Source: Rhodoferax sp.
Lineage (GTDB): Bacteria; Pseudomonadota; Gammaproteobacteria; Burkholderiales; Burkholderiaceae_C
Direction of reading: 5' to 3'
NCBI GenBank assembly: GCA_024236015.1
Contig: JACKLK010000016.1
Coordinates: 6,013 to 70,012, forward strand
Length of the DNA: 64,000 bases
Shown here: piece after piece, positions 1 through 8,481 of the stretch
Layout: every line of letters starts with the position of its first letter
Position numbering within the stretch: the first letter of the stretch is position 1
Translations under genes and position numbers: made by a program
The notes under the pieces: model-generated
The model's input: the letters and a program-made list of their open reading frames with translations, nothing else
Told to the model about the DNA's origin: nothing
Database searches by the model: none

Positions 1-272
1 ACAGCAACCAGAACCACCTGCAGCCCGGCACCATGCTGACCTCGATGCTCAAGCGTGTCGACGTGGCCGTGTACAACGTCTCCAAGAACCACAAGCCGGG
101 CATGTCGGTGCTCGGCCTGAAGGAAGACGGCGTCGGCTACGCGCTCGACAAGCACAACGAGAAACTGGTCACGGCCGACATGAAGAAGAAGGTCGAGGCT
201 GCCAAGGCCGACATCATCGCCGGCAAGATCAAGGTCGCCGACTACATGGCCGACAACGCCTGCAAGTATTGA
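1..272 (+). CDS. BMP family nucleoside ABC transporter substrate-binding protein (C-terminal part)
   Basis: The frame is already open at the left edge, so only about the last 90 residues are present. The text LTSMLKRVDVAVYNVS, then GVGYALDKHN and a final helix ending in NACKY, matches the C-terminus of BMP/PnrA/Med-type periplasmic lipoproteins, which bind nucleosides. It is followed in the same direction by a double ATPase, two permeases, cytidine deaminase and thymidine phosphorylase, which supports nucleoside as the ligand. The signal peptide and lipobox would lie outside the window. Confidence 0.85.
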   Translation, partial: SNQNHLQPGTMLTSMLKRVDVAVYNVSKNHKPGMSVLGLKEDGVGYALDKHNEKLVTADMKKKVEAAKADIIAGKIKVADYMADNACKY

Positions 273-284
273 TATCCGTCCGGA

Positions 285-341
285 AATGACGGTGTCATTC
301 CCGTTGCCAGGGATCCGGAAAGGCGGCTGCGCCGCTTTTCC
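285..341 (+). other. tandem stem-loops between binding protein and ATPase genes
   Basis: Two inverted repeats follow the binding-protein stop codon. The first is AATGAC/GTCATT (285-290, 294-299; loop GGT). The second is an 11-bp stem with one G-U pair, GGAAAGGCGGC/GCCGCTTTTCC (317-327, 331-341; loop TGC). No T-run follows, so this resembles an mRNA-stabilising or attenuating hairpin of the kind often found after binding-protein genes rather than a full terminator. The role is inferred. Confidence 0.55.
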
Positions 342-522
342 CCGTTGAGGCCATGAAGTTCTTGTCCGCGCGGACCGGTCGGGCGTCTGCAGCGCGCGCC
401 GTACCCGCGTGTGGCGGTGTGGCTGCCGCTGCCCGCGGCATGCCCCTGCCGGACGCGACGACATCTTCATCACCCCGACGGGCCTGCGTTCCCCCCATTC
501 CTTGAATCAGAGGTCGACCGCC

Positions 523-2082
523 TTGTCCGACGCACCTGCGGTCGAGATGCTGGGTATCAGCAAACGGTTTGGCCCGGTGCAGGCCAACGCGGATGTGAAC
601 CTGACCGTGATGCAGGGCACGGTGCATGGCATCGTGGGCGAGAACGGCGCCGGCAAGAGCACGCTGATGTCGGTGCTGTACGGCTTCTACACCAGCGACA
701 GCGGCTCCATCAAGGTGTTCGGCCAGGAGGCGACGATCCGCAATGCGCATGAGGCGATCGCGCTGGGCATCGGCATGGTGCACCAGCACTTCATGCTGGT
801 CGACACGCTGACCGCGCTCGAGAACGTCATGCTGGGCGCCGAGCCCCATGTGCTGCTGCACAAGGCCGAAGCGGTGGTGCGTACCCGACTGGCCGAACTG
901 ATGGCCTCGACCGGCCTGAAGGTGGCGCTCGACGCGCTGGTCGGCGACCTGTCGGTCGGCGACCGGCAGCGGCTGGAGATCCTCAAGGCCTTGTACCGCG
1001 GCGCCAAGGTGCTGATCCTGGACGAGCCCACGGCGGTATTGACACCGCAGGAGACCGAGCAGCTGTTCGGCGTGCTCGAGTTGCTGCGCGAACAGGGCAC
1101 GACCATCCTGCTGATCACGCACAAGCTCAAGGAAGTGATGCGCCTGTGCGACCGGGTCACGGTGATGCGTGCCGGCCAGGTGGTCGAGGAGGTGGCGATC
1201 GCCGATGCCACCATCGAGGGGCTGGCCGAGGCCATGGTCGGGCGCAAGGTGCAGATGGGCCGTGTCGGCGACAGCGACCGGCCGCCGGGCGAGGTGATGC
1301 TGCAGGCGCAGGGCATCCATGTGCGCGATGCGATGAACGTGGTGCGCCTGCACGACCTGGCGATCGAACTGCGCGCCGGCGAGATCGTCGGTATTGCCGG
1401 TGTGTCCGGCAACGGGCAGAGCGAATTGCTCGAGGTCCTGTCGGGCCTGCTGGCACCCTTGCAGGGCCGGATGTCGCTGGCGGGCAATACCTTCGAGGCC
1501 GGCCACTGGATCGACCCGCAGACGGCGCGCGCACTGGGCGTGGCCCATGTGCCGGAAGACCGCCATGAGCGCGCGATGGTCATGAGTTTCGATGCCTGGG
1601 AGTCGGCCGTGCTGGGCTACCAGGGCCTGCCGCAGTATTGCCAGCGCGGCTGGATGCGGCATCCGCAGATGCGCAAGGCGACCGTCGACATGATGGAGCG
1701 GTTCGACGTGCGACCGCGCGATGCGCAGCTGTCGTGTGCGAGCTTTTCCGGCGGCAACCAGCAAAAGCTGGTGCTGGCACGCGAGCTCGGGCAATCGCCC
1801 CGGATCCTGCTGGTGGGCCAGCCCACCCGCGGTGTCGACATCGGCGCCATCGAATTCATCTACGGGCAGCTCCGGGCCATGCGGGACGCCGGGTGTGCGG
1901 TGCTGGTGGTGTCCAGCGAACTGGACGAGATCCTGGCCTTGTCCGATCGTGTCATCGTCATGAACCAGGGCCGGGTCGCCGGCGAACTGCCGATCGCCGA
2001 ATGCAACGAGAACACCCTGGGCATGCTGATGATCGGTGGCGGGCATGCCGCCGATGCTATTCCAGCCGGCGCCGCCGCATGA
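523..2082 (+). CDS. Nucleoside ABC transporter, double ATP-binding protein
   Basis: A 519-residue fused two-domain ATPase of the sugar/nucleoside (RbsA/YufO-like) type that powers import through the two permeases downstream. Domain 1 has Walker A GENGAGKST, signature LSVGDRQRLEI and Walker B VLILDEPTAVLTP. Domain 2 has a degenerate Walker A region GVSGNGQSELL and signature FSGGNQQKL, with LLVGQPTRGVD in place of a standard Walker B. This is typical of the family, where the second site is altered. The frame is open further upstream, but TTG at 523 is the likely start: AGAGG at 509-513 lies 9 nt before it and SDAPAVEMLGISKRFG is the expected N-terminus. The stop overlaps a small ORF by ATGA. 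Confidence 0.93.
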   Translation: MSDAPAVEMLGISKRFGPVQANADVNLTVMQGTVHGIVGENGAGKSTLMSVLYGFYTSDSGSIKVFGQEATIRNAHEAIALGIGMVHQHFMLVDTLTALENVMLGAEPHVLLHKAEAVVRTRLAELMASTGLKVALDALVGDLSVGDRQRLEILKALYRGAKVLILDEPTAVLTPQETEQLFGVLELLREQGTTILLITHKLKEVMRLCDRVTVMRAGQVVEEVAIADATIEGLAEAMVGRKVQMGRVGDSDRPPGEVMLQAQGIHVRDAMNVVRLHDLAIELRAGEIVGIAGVSGNGQSELLEVLSGLLAPLQGRMSLAGNTFEAGHWIDPQTARALGVAHVPEDRHERAMVMSFDAWESAVLGYQGLPQYCQRGWMRHPQMRKATVDMMERFDVRPRDAQLSCASFSGGNQQKLVLARELGQSPRILLVGQPTRGVDIGAIEFIYGQLRAMRDAGCAVLVVSSELDEILALSDRVIVMNQGRVAGELPIAECNENTLGMLMIGGGHAADAIPAGAAA

Positions 2083-2123
2083 ACCCGTCGCATTCCGCCG
2101 CTCCGCGCAAGGGGGCCCCATGA
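2079..2123 (+). CDS. possible 14-codon coupling ORF
   Basis: ATG at 2079 overlaps the stop of the ATPase gene (ATGA) and the frame MNPSHSAAPRKGAP ends in TGA at 2121-2123, which in turn overlaps the ATG of the first permease (ATGA at 2120). The mini-ORF therefore bridges the 37-nt gap exactly. It may be translated only to couple the two genes. No function is implied, and chance in GC-rich DNA is possible. Confidence 0.3.
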   Translation: MNPSHSAAPRKGAP

Positions 2124-3247
2124 CACAGCAGCCGCTGCCACGCTGGGCCGACCTGGTCCTGTTGCCCATCGTCAACCTGGCGATGGCCCTGCTGTTTGCC
2201 GGCGTCATGGTCTGGCTGGTGGGGCAGGACCCGCTGGAGGTGATCACCGTGCTGGTGCACGGCGCCTTCGGCACCACGCGCGGCCTGAGTTACACGCTGT
2301 ATTACGCAACCACCTTCGTGTTCACCGGCCTGGCGGTGGCGGTGGCGTTTCACGGGGGCCTGTTCAACATCGGCGGGGAAGGGCAGGCCATCCTCGGCGG
2401 CCTGGGCACCGGCCTGGTCGCATTGTGGTTGTCGGCGCTGCTGCCGGCCTGGCTGATGTTGCCGCTGATGCTGCTGGTCGGAGCCTTGTTCGGCATGGTC
2501 TGGGCGGCGATACCGGGTTACCTGCAGGCCTACCGCGGCAGCCACGTCGTGATCACGACCATCATGTTCAACTTCCTGGCCAGCAGCCTGCTGGTGTACC
2601 TGCTGGTCAATCACCTCAAGGTGCCGGGCAACATGTCGGTCGAGAGCGCGTCGTTCGCGGAGTCGGCCAAGCTGCCGAGCATGGCGACCTTCATGGGCTG
2701 GCTCGGCATCGAGTGGCCGAATTCGCCGTTCAACACCAGCGTGTTCCTGGCGGTGCTGGCCGCGGTCGGTGTGTATTTCCTGCTCTGGCATACCCGGCTG
2801 GGCTACGATCTGCGCGCGACCGGCTCCAGCGCCCGCGCGGCGGCGTATGCCGGCATCAAGCCCAACCACCAGATCATGATGGCCATGGGTGTGTCGGGCG
2901 CGCTGGCCGGCATGGTCGGCATGAACGAGATCGCCGGCGTCAACGGGCGCCTGATGCTCGAATACGTCAGCGGCGCGGGTTTCACCGGCATCGCGGTGTC
3001 GCTGATGGGGCGCAGCCATCCGTTCGGCATCGTGCTGGCCAGCATCCTGTTCGGCGCGCTGTTCCAGGGCGGCGCCGAGGTCAGCTTCGAGGTGCGCGGC
3101 TTCAGCCGCGACATGGTCGTGATGCTGCAGGGCTTCATCGTGTTGTTCTCCGGTGCCATGGCCTACGTGCTGGCGCCGGCGGTGGCGCGGGTCGTGCACA
3201 TGCTGGGAGCCGGCGGCTCCGCGCAGAAGGGAGCGGCCCATGGATGA
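2120..3247 (+). CDS. Nucleoside ABC transporter permease 1
   Basis: A 375-residue polytopic membrane protein of the BPD_transp_2 family (branched-chain/sugar/nucleoside permeases), with about eight to ten hydrophobic segments. The stretch GGLFNIGGEGQAILGG and the loop AAAYAGIKPNHQIMMAMGVSG are characteristic of the NupB/YufP-type subunit; the latter is the cytoplasmic ATPase-coupling region. ATG at 2120 was chosen because MTQQPLPRWADLVLLPIVN gives a normal cytoplasmic N-terminus and it is coupled to the preceding frame. The stop overlaps the next start by 8 nt. Confidence 0.92.
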   Translation: MTQQPLPRWADLVLLPIVNLAMALLFAGVMVWLVGQDPLEVITVLVHGAFGTTRGLSYTLYYATTFVFTGLAVAVAFHGGLFNIGGEGQAILGGLGTGLVALWLSALLPAWLMLPLMLLVGALFGMVWAAIPGYLQAYRGSHVVITTIMFNFLASSLLVYLLVNHLKVPGNMSVESASFAESAKLPSMATFMGWLGIEWPNSPFNTSVFLAVLAAVGVYFLLWHTRLGYDLRATGSSARAAAYAGIKPNHQIMMAMGVSGALAGMVGMNEIAGVNGRLMLEYVSGAGFTGIAVSLMGRSHPFGIVLASILFGALFQGGAEVSFEVRGFSRDMVVMLQGFIVLFSGAMAYVLAPAVARVVHMLGAGGSAQKGAAHG

Positions 3248-4208
3248 GGCCATGATCGGTTCGCTGATCGCGTCGACGCTGCGCGTCTCGACGCCACTCA
3301 TTCTCTGCGCGCTGGCCGGCCTGCTGTCGGAGCGCTCCGGCGTCATCGACATCGGCCTCGAGGGCAAGATGTTGTTCGCCGCGTTTGCGGCCGGCGCCGC
3401 CGGGGTCGCGTTTGGCTCCACGGCGATTGCGCTGCTGATCGCCATGGGCGTCACGGTGTTGTTGTCCTGGCTGCACGGCTTTGCCTGCGTCAGCCACCGC
3501 GGCGACCAGGTGGTGTCGGGGGTGGCGATCAACATCATTGCCGTGGGCATGACGGCGGTGCTGGGTATTGCCTGGTTCGCGCAAGGCGGCCAGACGCCGC
3601 CGGTCAGCAACGAGGTGCGCATGCAGGCCTTGATGCCGGGACTGGTCGAGGCCGTGCAAGGCATCCCGGTGCTGGGCCAGGTCATCGGCCAGGGCCTGCT
3701 CAGCCACAACGCGCTGGTCTATGTGGCCTTGCTGCTGGTGCCCGCCGTGTGGTGGCTGATGTTCCGCACGCGCTTCGGCCTGCGGCTGCGCGCGGTGGGC
3801 GAGAACGCCCACATGGTCGACGCCGCCGGCGTGTCGGTCTCGCGCATGCGGTATGCGGCGCTCACGCTCAACGGCCTGTTGTGCGGCCTGGCCGGGAGTT
3901 ACCTGGTGCTGGCGCAGAACGCGGCCTTCGTGCCCAACATGACGGCCGGGCGTGGCTTCATGGCGCTGGCTGCGCTGATTTTCGGCAAGTGGCATCCGGT
4001 CAAGGCGTTCTGGGCCTGCCTGCTGTTCGGTTTTCTCGACGCGGTGGCGATCCGCTTGCAGGGCGTGCCGTTGCCGATCATCGGCCTGGTGCCGGTGCAG
4101 CTGATCCAGGCGCTGCCGTACCTGCTGACGGTGGTGCTGCTGGCCGGTTTCATCGGGCGCACCGTGGCGCCTCAGGCCCTGGGCCGGCCGTACCTGAAGG
4201 AGCGTTGA
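3240..4208 (+). CDS. Nucleoside ABC transporter permease 2
   Basis: A 322-residue membrane permease, partner of the preceding subunit. It contains the family hallmark VIDIGLEGKMLFAA near the N-terminus and RAVGENAHMVDAAGVSV in the coupling loop. The start ATG at 3240 overlaps the upstream gene by 8 nt, preceded by AAGGGAGCGG (about 4 nt spacing). Together with the double ATPase and the BMP-type binding protein it completes an ABC importer for nucleosides. Confidence 0.92.
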   Translation: MDEAMIGSLIASTLRVSTPLILCALAGLLSERSGVIDIGLEGKMLFAAFAAGAAGVAFGSTAIALLIAMGVTVLLSWLHGFACVSHRGDQVVSGVAINIIAVGMTAVLGIAWFAQGGQTPPVSNEVRMQALMPGLVEAVQGIPVLGQVIGQGLLSHNALVYVALLLVPAVWWLMFRTRFGLRLRAVGENAHMVDAAGVSVSRMRYAALTLNGLLCGLAGSYLVLAQNAAFVPNMTAGRGFMALAALIFGKWHPVKAFWACLLFGFLDAVAIRLQGVPLPIIGLVPVQLIQALPYLLTVVLLAGFIGRTVAPQALGRPYLKER

Positions 4209-4212
4209 GCCC

Positions 4213-4638
4213 ATGACCGACACCCGGCCACCCGTCACCGATGCGCAACGCGACGCGATGCTGGCTGCGGCCACGGCGGCGATGGCGCGTGCACATGCGC
4301 CGTATTCGAAGTTCCAGGTCGGCGCCGCGGTGCTCGACGCGCAAGGCCGCATCCATGCCGGCTGCAATGTCGAGAACGCCGCCTACCCGCAAGGGGTCTG
4401 CGCCGAAGCCGGCGCGCTGAGCGCGATGGTGCTGGCCGGTGGCACGCAGGTGCAGGCGGTGCTGGTGGTCGGCCATGGCGAGGGACTGGTCACGCCGTGT
4501 GGCGGCTGTCGCCAGAAGATCCGCGAGTTCGCCGGGCCCGATACGCCGATCCTGATCGCGAGCCCGCAGCAGGTGCGCGCGCGCTTCACGCTCGACGCGT
4601 TGTTGCCGCACAGCTTCGGGCCCGAACATCTGGCCTGA
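4213..4638 (+). CDS. cdd: Cytidine deaminase
   Basis: A 141-residue protein, the size of the homotetrameric cytidine deaminases. It hydrolytically deaminates cytidine and deoxycytidine to uridine and deoxyuridine in the cytosol. Visible are the substrate segment APYSKFQVGAAVLD, the CNVENAAY motif, the zinc and catalytic motif CAEAGAL and the two-Cys motif PCGGCRQ. It sits 4 nt after the second nucleoside permease and just before deoA, so imported nucleosides would be processed immediately. Confidence 0.96.
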   Translation: MTDTRPPVTDAQRDAMLAAATAAMARAHAPYSKFQVGAAVLDAQGRIHAGCNVENAAYPQGVCAEAGALSAMVLAGGTQVQAVLVVGHGEGLVTPCGGCRQKIREFAGPDTPILIASPQQVRARFTLDALLPHSFGPEHLA

Positions 4639-4659
4639 ACGCGCCTTGAGGCGATGACG

Positions 4660-5982
4660 ATGCTGGCCCAGGAAATCATCCGCACCAAGCGCGACGGCGG
4701 CGTGCTCGACGCATCGCAGATCGGCGCCTTTGTCGCCGGCCTGGTCGACGGCAGCTGGAGCGAGGGGCAGGCCGCGGCGCTGGCGATGGCCGCATTCCTC
4801 AACGGGCTGGACACCGACGAGACGGTGGCGCTGACCCGCGCGATGACCCATTCCGGCAGCACCATGGACTGGGCCGGCGAGAACCTCGGCGGCCCGATCC
4901 TGGACAAGCACTCCACCGGCGGCGTCGGCGACAAGGTCAGCCTGATGCTGGCGCCGATGCTGGCCGCCTGCGGCGCCTATGTGCCGATGATCTCCGGGCG
5001 CGGCCTGGGTCATACCGGCGGCACGCTGGACAAGATGGACAGCATTCCCGGCTACCAGACCGCGCCGTCGAGCGACATGCTGCGCGCCGCCGTGCGGGGC
5101 GCCGGCTGCGCCGTCGTCGGCCAGACCGCCGACCTGGCACCGGCGGACCGCCGGCTGTATGCCATCCGCGACGTGACCGCCACCGTCGAGTCGATCCCGC
5201 TGATCACGGCCAGCATCCTGTCGAAGAAACTCGCGGCCGGTCTGCAGGGCCTGGTGCTCGACGTCAAGACCGGCAACGGGGCCTTTGCCGCTTCCATGGA
5301 GATGGCGCAGGAACTGGCGCGCTCGCTGGTGTCGGTTGCCAACGGCGCCGGGTTGCCGACGCGGGCGCTGATCACCGACATGAACCAGGTGCTCGGTCAC
5401 AGCTGCGGCAACGTGCTCGAAGTGTGGGAGGCCCTGGAGTTCCTGAGCGGCCAGCGGCGCGAATCCCGCTTGCGCGAGATCACCACGGCGCTGTGCGCCG
5501 AACTGCTGGTGCTGGGCCGACTGGCGGGCAGCCATGACGACGCGCTGACCCGCATCGATCGCGTGCTGGACGACGGTTCCGCACTGGAGCGATTCGCGCG
5601 CATGGTCGCCGCGCTGGGCGGGCCGGCGGATCTTGTCGAACGGCCCGGCCAATACCTGTCGGCGGCGCCGGTGTCGCGCCCGGTGCCGGCTGCGCGCGAC
5701 GGCTGGGTCAGCCAGGTCGCCACGCGCGACATCGGCCTGCTGGTGATCGAACTCGGCGGCGGCCGCCGCCAGGCCGCGGACCGCATCGACCACCGGGTCG
5801 GGTTCAGCGAGGTGCTGCCCCTGGGTGCCCATGTGCGAGCCGGGGATCCCTTGGCCGTCGTGCACGCCGCGGATGATGCCACGGCACAGGCCATGGCACG
5901 CAAGCTCGCAGCTACGATCGCGTTGTCGGACGTTGCCGCTGGCGCCCAGGCGCCACTGCTCACGCGCCTTTCCGCCGACTGA
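4660..5982 (+). CDS. deoA: Thymidine phosphorylase
   Basis: A 440-residue pyrimidine-nucleoside phosphorylase that splits thymidine or deoxyuridine with phosphate to base and deoxyribose-1-phosphate. The glycosyltransferase-family motif DKHSTGGVGDKVSL and the phosphate/base loop MISGRGLGHTGGTLDK are intact, and the C-terminal domain resembles a biotinyl-like fold. Two in-frame ATGs lie at 4654 and 4660. I prefer 4660 because GAGG at 4648-4651 is 8 nt away and MLAQEIIRTKRDGG matches the usual N-terminus. Last gene of the nucleoside operon. Confidence 0.95.
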   Translation: MLAQEIIRTKRDGGVLDASQIGAFVAGLVDGSWSEGQAAALAMAAFLNGLDTDETVALTRAMTHSGSTMDWAGENLGGPILDKHSTGGVGDKVSLMLAPMLAACGAYVPMISGRGLGHTGGTLDKMDSIPGYQTAPSSDMLRAAVRGAGCAVVGQTADLAPADRRLYAIRDVTATVESIPLITASILSKKLAAGLQGLVLDVKTGNGAFAASMEMAQELARSLVSVANGAGLPTRALITDMNQVLGHSCGNVLEVWEALEFLSGQRRESRLREITTALCAELLVLGRLAGSHDDALTRIDRVLDDGSALERFARMVAALGGPADLVERPGQYLSAAPVSRPVPAARDGWVSQVATRDIGLLVIELGGGRRQAADRIDHRVGFSEVLPLGAHVRAGDPLAVVHAADDATAQAMARKLAATIALSDVAAGAQAPLLTRLSAD

Positions 5983-6010
5983 CCTGGTCCGGCCGCGCAG
6001 CCGCGCCGGC

Positions 6011-6062
6011 GGCAAGAAACATGTGTGTGATATTGGTGTTCGTCGCACCGCAGTTTCTTGCC
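6011..6062. repeat. 10-bp inverted repeat enclosing an operator-like site
   Basis: GGCAAGAAAC at 6011-6020 and its exact complement GTTTCTTGCC at 6053-6062 flank a 32-nt spacer. The spacer holds most of the operator-like dyad at 6017-6032 and a small inner stem GGTG/CACC (6035-6038, 6046-6049). It lies between deoA and the monooxygenase gene. It could be an RNA stem ending the nucleoside operon or a protein-binding structure; no T-run follows. Confidence 0.5.
6017..6032 (-). promoter_or_regulatory. operator-like dyad, site 1 (weak)
   Basis: Read on the minus strand the site is TATCACACACATGTTT, matching AATCACATACGCGATT at 11 of 16 positions and keeping the ATCACA half. It is 160 nt upstream of the monooxygenase start at 6192. 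It is the least conserved of the eight copies. Confidence 0.4.
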
Positions 6063-6191
6063 TCCTGACCGAGCGGCAGGCACCATCGCCTCTCACCAAA
6101 CCCATGCCGTTGCGGGGCTGTGGCAATGCCGTCGCTGACAAGCTCAGCGCGACTTTCGCTGGGCTGCCCGTACCGGCAACCAGAAGCAGAC

Positions 6192-7940
6192 ATGAACACC
6201 GGACCCTCCTACGCAAACTCCTCTCCGAGCAACCCGACCCTTGGCGAACAGCGCGTCACCGGCGATTCGCCACGCACGGATGCGCGCCCCGACACGGCCG
6301 CCGCGCGTGATGCCGGCCGTGGCGCGATACGGCGCCTGGATGTGGTCGTGGTCGGTGCGGGTTTCGGCGGCCTGTACGCGGTCTACAAATATCGTGAGAT
6401 GGGCCTGCGTGTGCTGGGGCTCGAGATGGGTGGCGATTTCGGCGGCGTCTGGTACTGGAACCGGTACCCGGGCGCGCGGGTGGACCTGCCCAGCCTGGAC
6501 TACAGTTATGCGTTCTCGCCGGAGATCGAGCAGGAGTGGACCTGGTCGGAGCAGTTCGCCGCCCAGCCCGAGCTCCTGGAGTATTTCGCGTTTGTCGCCA
6601 AGCGGCTGGACCTGCGCAAGGACTTCCAGTTCAATACCCGTGTCAACGGTGCGACCTGGGACGAGCAGCGCGCCTTGTGGGTGGTGACCACCGATCGTGG
6701 CGAGGTCTTCGAGGCCACGTACTGCGTCATGGCCACCGGCCCCCTGTCGGTTCCGAAAGACCCGGAGATTCCGGGTATCGAGCGGTTCAAGGGCCAGTTG
6801 TTGCGCGCCGCGCGGTGGCCGCATGAGCCGGTCAGCTTCGAGAACCGGCGGGTCGGCGTCATCGGTACCGGATCGTCCGGTATCCAGATCGTGCAGGAGG
6901 TCGGCAAGCAGGCCGGCGAACTGTTTGTCTACCAGCGCACGCCGAGCTTCACGATGCCGATGCGCAACGAGCCGCTGGAGCCCGACTATGTCGAGGAAAT
7001 CAAGCGCCACTATGCGGGCATGCGCGAGATCGCCCGCAACAGTCCGATTGGCGGTATGCGGCCCCAGTCCAGCCGTGCATTCTTCAGCGTGACGCCGTCC
7101 CAGCGGCGCCAACTCATGGAAGACGCCTGGAACGCGGGCGGCCTGGTGCTGCTGGGTACCTTTGCCGACCTGCTGGTCAACGAAGAGGCCAATGCCCAGG
7201 TCGCGGACTTCGTGCGGGGCAAGATCAGCGAGGTCGTCAAGGACCCCGAGACCGCCGAGAAGCTCAAGCCGCGCGGTTATCCGATCTTCGCCCGCCGCCC
7301 CTGCCTGGACACCGGCTACTACGAGACCTTCAACAAGCCCAATGTCCATCTGATGGACTGCCTCACTGATCCGATCGTCGAAATCACCGAGACGGGCGTG
7401 CGAACACAGGCGGGCGAGACCGCGCTCGATGCCCTCATCTTTGCCGCCGGCTACGACGCGCTGACCGGTGCGATGCTGGCATTCGATGTCGTCGGTCGCA
7501 ATGGCCGCACCTTGAAGGAACACTGGAAGCGGGGCGCACGCTCCTACCTGGGCCACATGATGGAGGGTTTCCCGAACCTGTTCCTGACCACGGGGCCGAA
7601 CGGGCCTGCGGCCCTGGCCAATATTCCCCGGTTGAGCGAACACGACGTCGACTGGATCGCCGGCCTGATCACGCACATGCGCGACAACGGCCTGGCGGCC
7701 GTCGAGCCGACCCGGCAGGCGGAAGACGAATGGATGGAACTGGTTCACATGTACTCGCAACGGACCTTGCTGTCCAAGGCCAACACCTGGTATGTCAACG
7801 CGAACATCGAGGGCAAGCCGCGAGGCCTCACCTTGTTCACCGGAGGTTTCCAGAAATACCGCGAGTTGTGCGAGTCGGCGGTACGGGACGGCCATCGCGG
7901 CTTCGTGTTCGAGCCGCTGCAGCGGGCGCTTGCAGCCTGA
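6192..7940 (+). CDS. Flavin-containing Baeyer-Villiger-type monooxygenase
   Basis: A 582-residue FAD/NADPH monooxygenase expected to insert oxygen next to a ketone, giving an ester or lactone. Two Rossmann motifs are intact: GAGFGG (residues 55-60, FAD) and GTGSSG (225-230, NADPH). Between them lie the BVMO hallmarks GGVWYWNRYPGARVD (about 84-98) and the fingerprint region FKGQLLRAARWP (199-210). The usual fingerprint is FxGxxxHxxxWP, so the central His is Arg205 here. The start at ATG 6192 follows an upstream in-frame ATG at 6120 that would add an atypical leader; the first 47 residues are a polar extension. It is the first gene of the catabolic island. Substrate is not predictable; a cyclic ketone is the natural guess. 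Confidence 0.9.
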   Translation: MNTGPSYANSSPSNPTLGEQRVTGDSPRTDARPDTAAARDAGRGAIRRLDVVVVGAGFGGLYAVYKYREMGLRVLGLEMGGDFGGVWYWNRYPGARVDLPSLDYSYAFSPEIEQEWTWSEQFAAQPELLEYFAFVAKRLDLRKDFQFNTRVNGATWDEQRALWVVTTDRGEVFEATYCVMATGPLSVPKDPEIPGIERFKGQLLRAARWPHEPVSFENRRVGVIGTGSSGIQIVQEVGKQAGELFVYQRTPSFTMPMRNEPLEPDYVEEIKRHYAGMREIARNSPIGGMRPQSSRAFFSVTPSQRRQLMEDAWNAGGLVLLGTFADLLVNEEANAQVADFVRGKISEVVKDPETAEKLKPRGYPIFARRPCLDTGYYETFNKPNVHLMDCLTDPIVEITETGVRTQAGETALDALIFAAGYDALTGAMLAFDVVGRNGRTLKEHWKRGARSYLGHMMEGFPNLFLTTGPNGPAALANIPRLSEHDVDWIAGLITHMRDNGLAAVEPTRQAEDEWMELVHMYSQRTLLSKANTWYVNANIEGKPRGLTLFTGGFQKYRELCESAVRDGHRGFVFEPLQRALAA

Positions 7941-8008
7941 CGGTCCTGTCCCTGGCCGGGCCGCCGGCGCGCCTGCTGGCGGCATGGCAGGCATGGTGTG
8001 TGCCCGGG

Positions 8009-8024
8009 TATCACGCATGCGATT
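8009..8024 (+). promoter_or_regulatory. operator-like dyad, site 2
   Basis: TATCACGCATGCGATT matches AATCACATACGCGATT at 12 of 16 positions and keeps both outer arms (ATCAC and GCGATT). It lies 98 nt before the start of the small gene at 8122, in the gap after the monooxygenase gene. Confidence 0.5.
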
Positions 8025-8121
8025 CTTGGCGCGGGCGCCTGCAATCCGCACGGCGGCGATCTAGGATCGGTGCACCAACCCGTTTTCATCCCACAGCGGT
8101 GCTTCAGGCACCGGAAACCCC

Positions 8122-8481
8122 ATGAAGAAATATCTGACGATCGCGATGACCAATGCCGCCGAAGGCCGCGAGGACGACTACAACGACTGGTACGAGAAAC
8201 AGCATGTGTTCGATGTGCTGGCCATACCCGGCGTCAAGTCCGCCCAGCGTTTTCGCATGTCCGACCTGTCGCGCCAGCAGCTGGGTTATCGCTACATGGC
8301 CGTGTACGAGATCGAGACCGCCGACATCACCGACATCCACAAGGCGATTGCCGAACGCGCGGGCACGCCGGCCATGCCGCGTTCGGATGCGGTCGGCGCC
8401 GATCGCATGTTCCTGGACTATGAAGTGATCTCGCCGCGCATCACCGCGCAAGAGGCCGAGGCGAAACGTCCCAAGCGCTAG
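8122..8481 (+). CDS. Small ferredoxin-fold protein (EthD/DUF4286-like), paralog A
   Basis: A 119-residue cytosolic protein without signal peptide or membrane segment. The pattern NDWYEKQHVFDVLAIPG, then RYMAVYEIE and TPAMPRS, is shared with the proteins at 11997-12353 and 28123-28533, so these are paralogs. The order beta-strand, NDWY/H helix, beta-strands resembles dimeric alpha/beta-barrel proteins of the EthD/DUF4286 kind. Members are found beside oxidoreductases in catabolic clusters, but their reaction is mostly unknown. An operator-like site lies upstream. Confidence 0.8.
   Translation: MKKYLTIAMTNAAEGREDDYNDWYEKQHVFDVLAIPGVKSAQRFRMSDLSRQQLGYRYMAVYEIETADITDIHKAIAERAGTPAMPRSDAVGADRMFLDYEVISPRITAQEAEAKRPKR

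Noticed and set aside
295..2277. 660-codon open frame antisense to the nucleoside ATPase
   Set aside because: It lies opposite a clear ATPase gene and its sequence is His/Gln/Arg-rich without motifs. Long antisense frames are expected in DNA this GC-rich.
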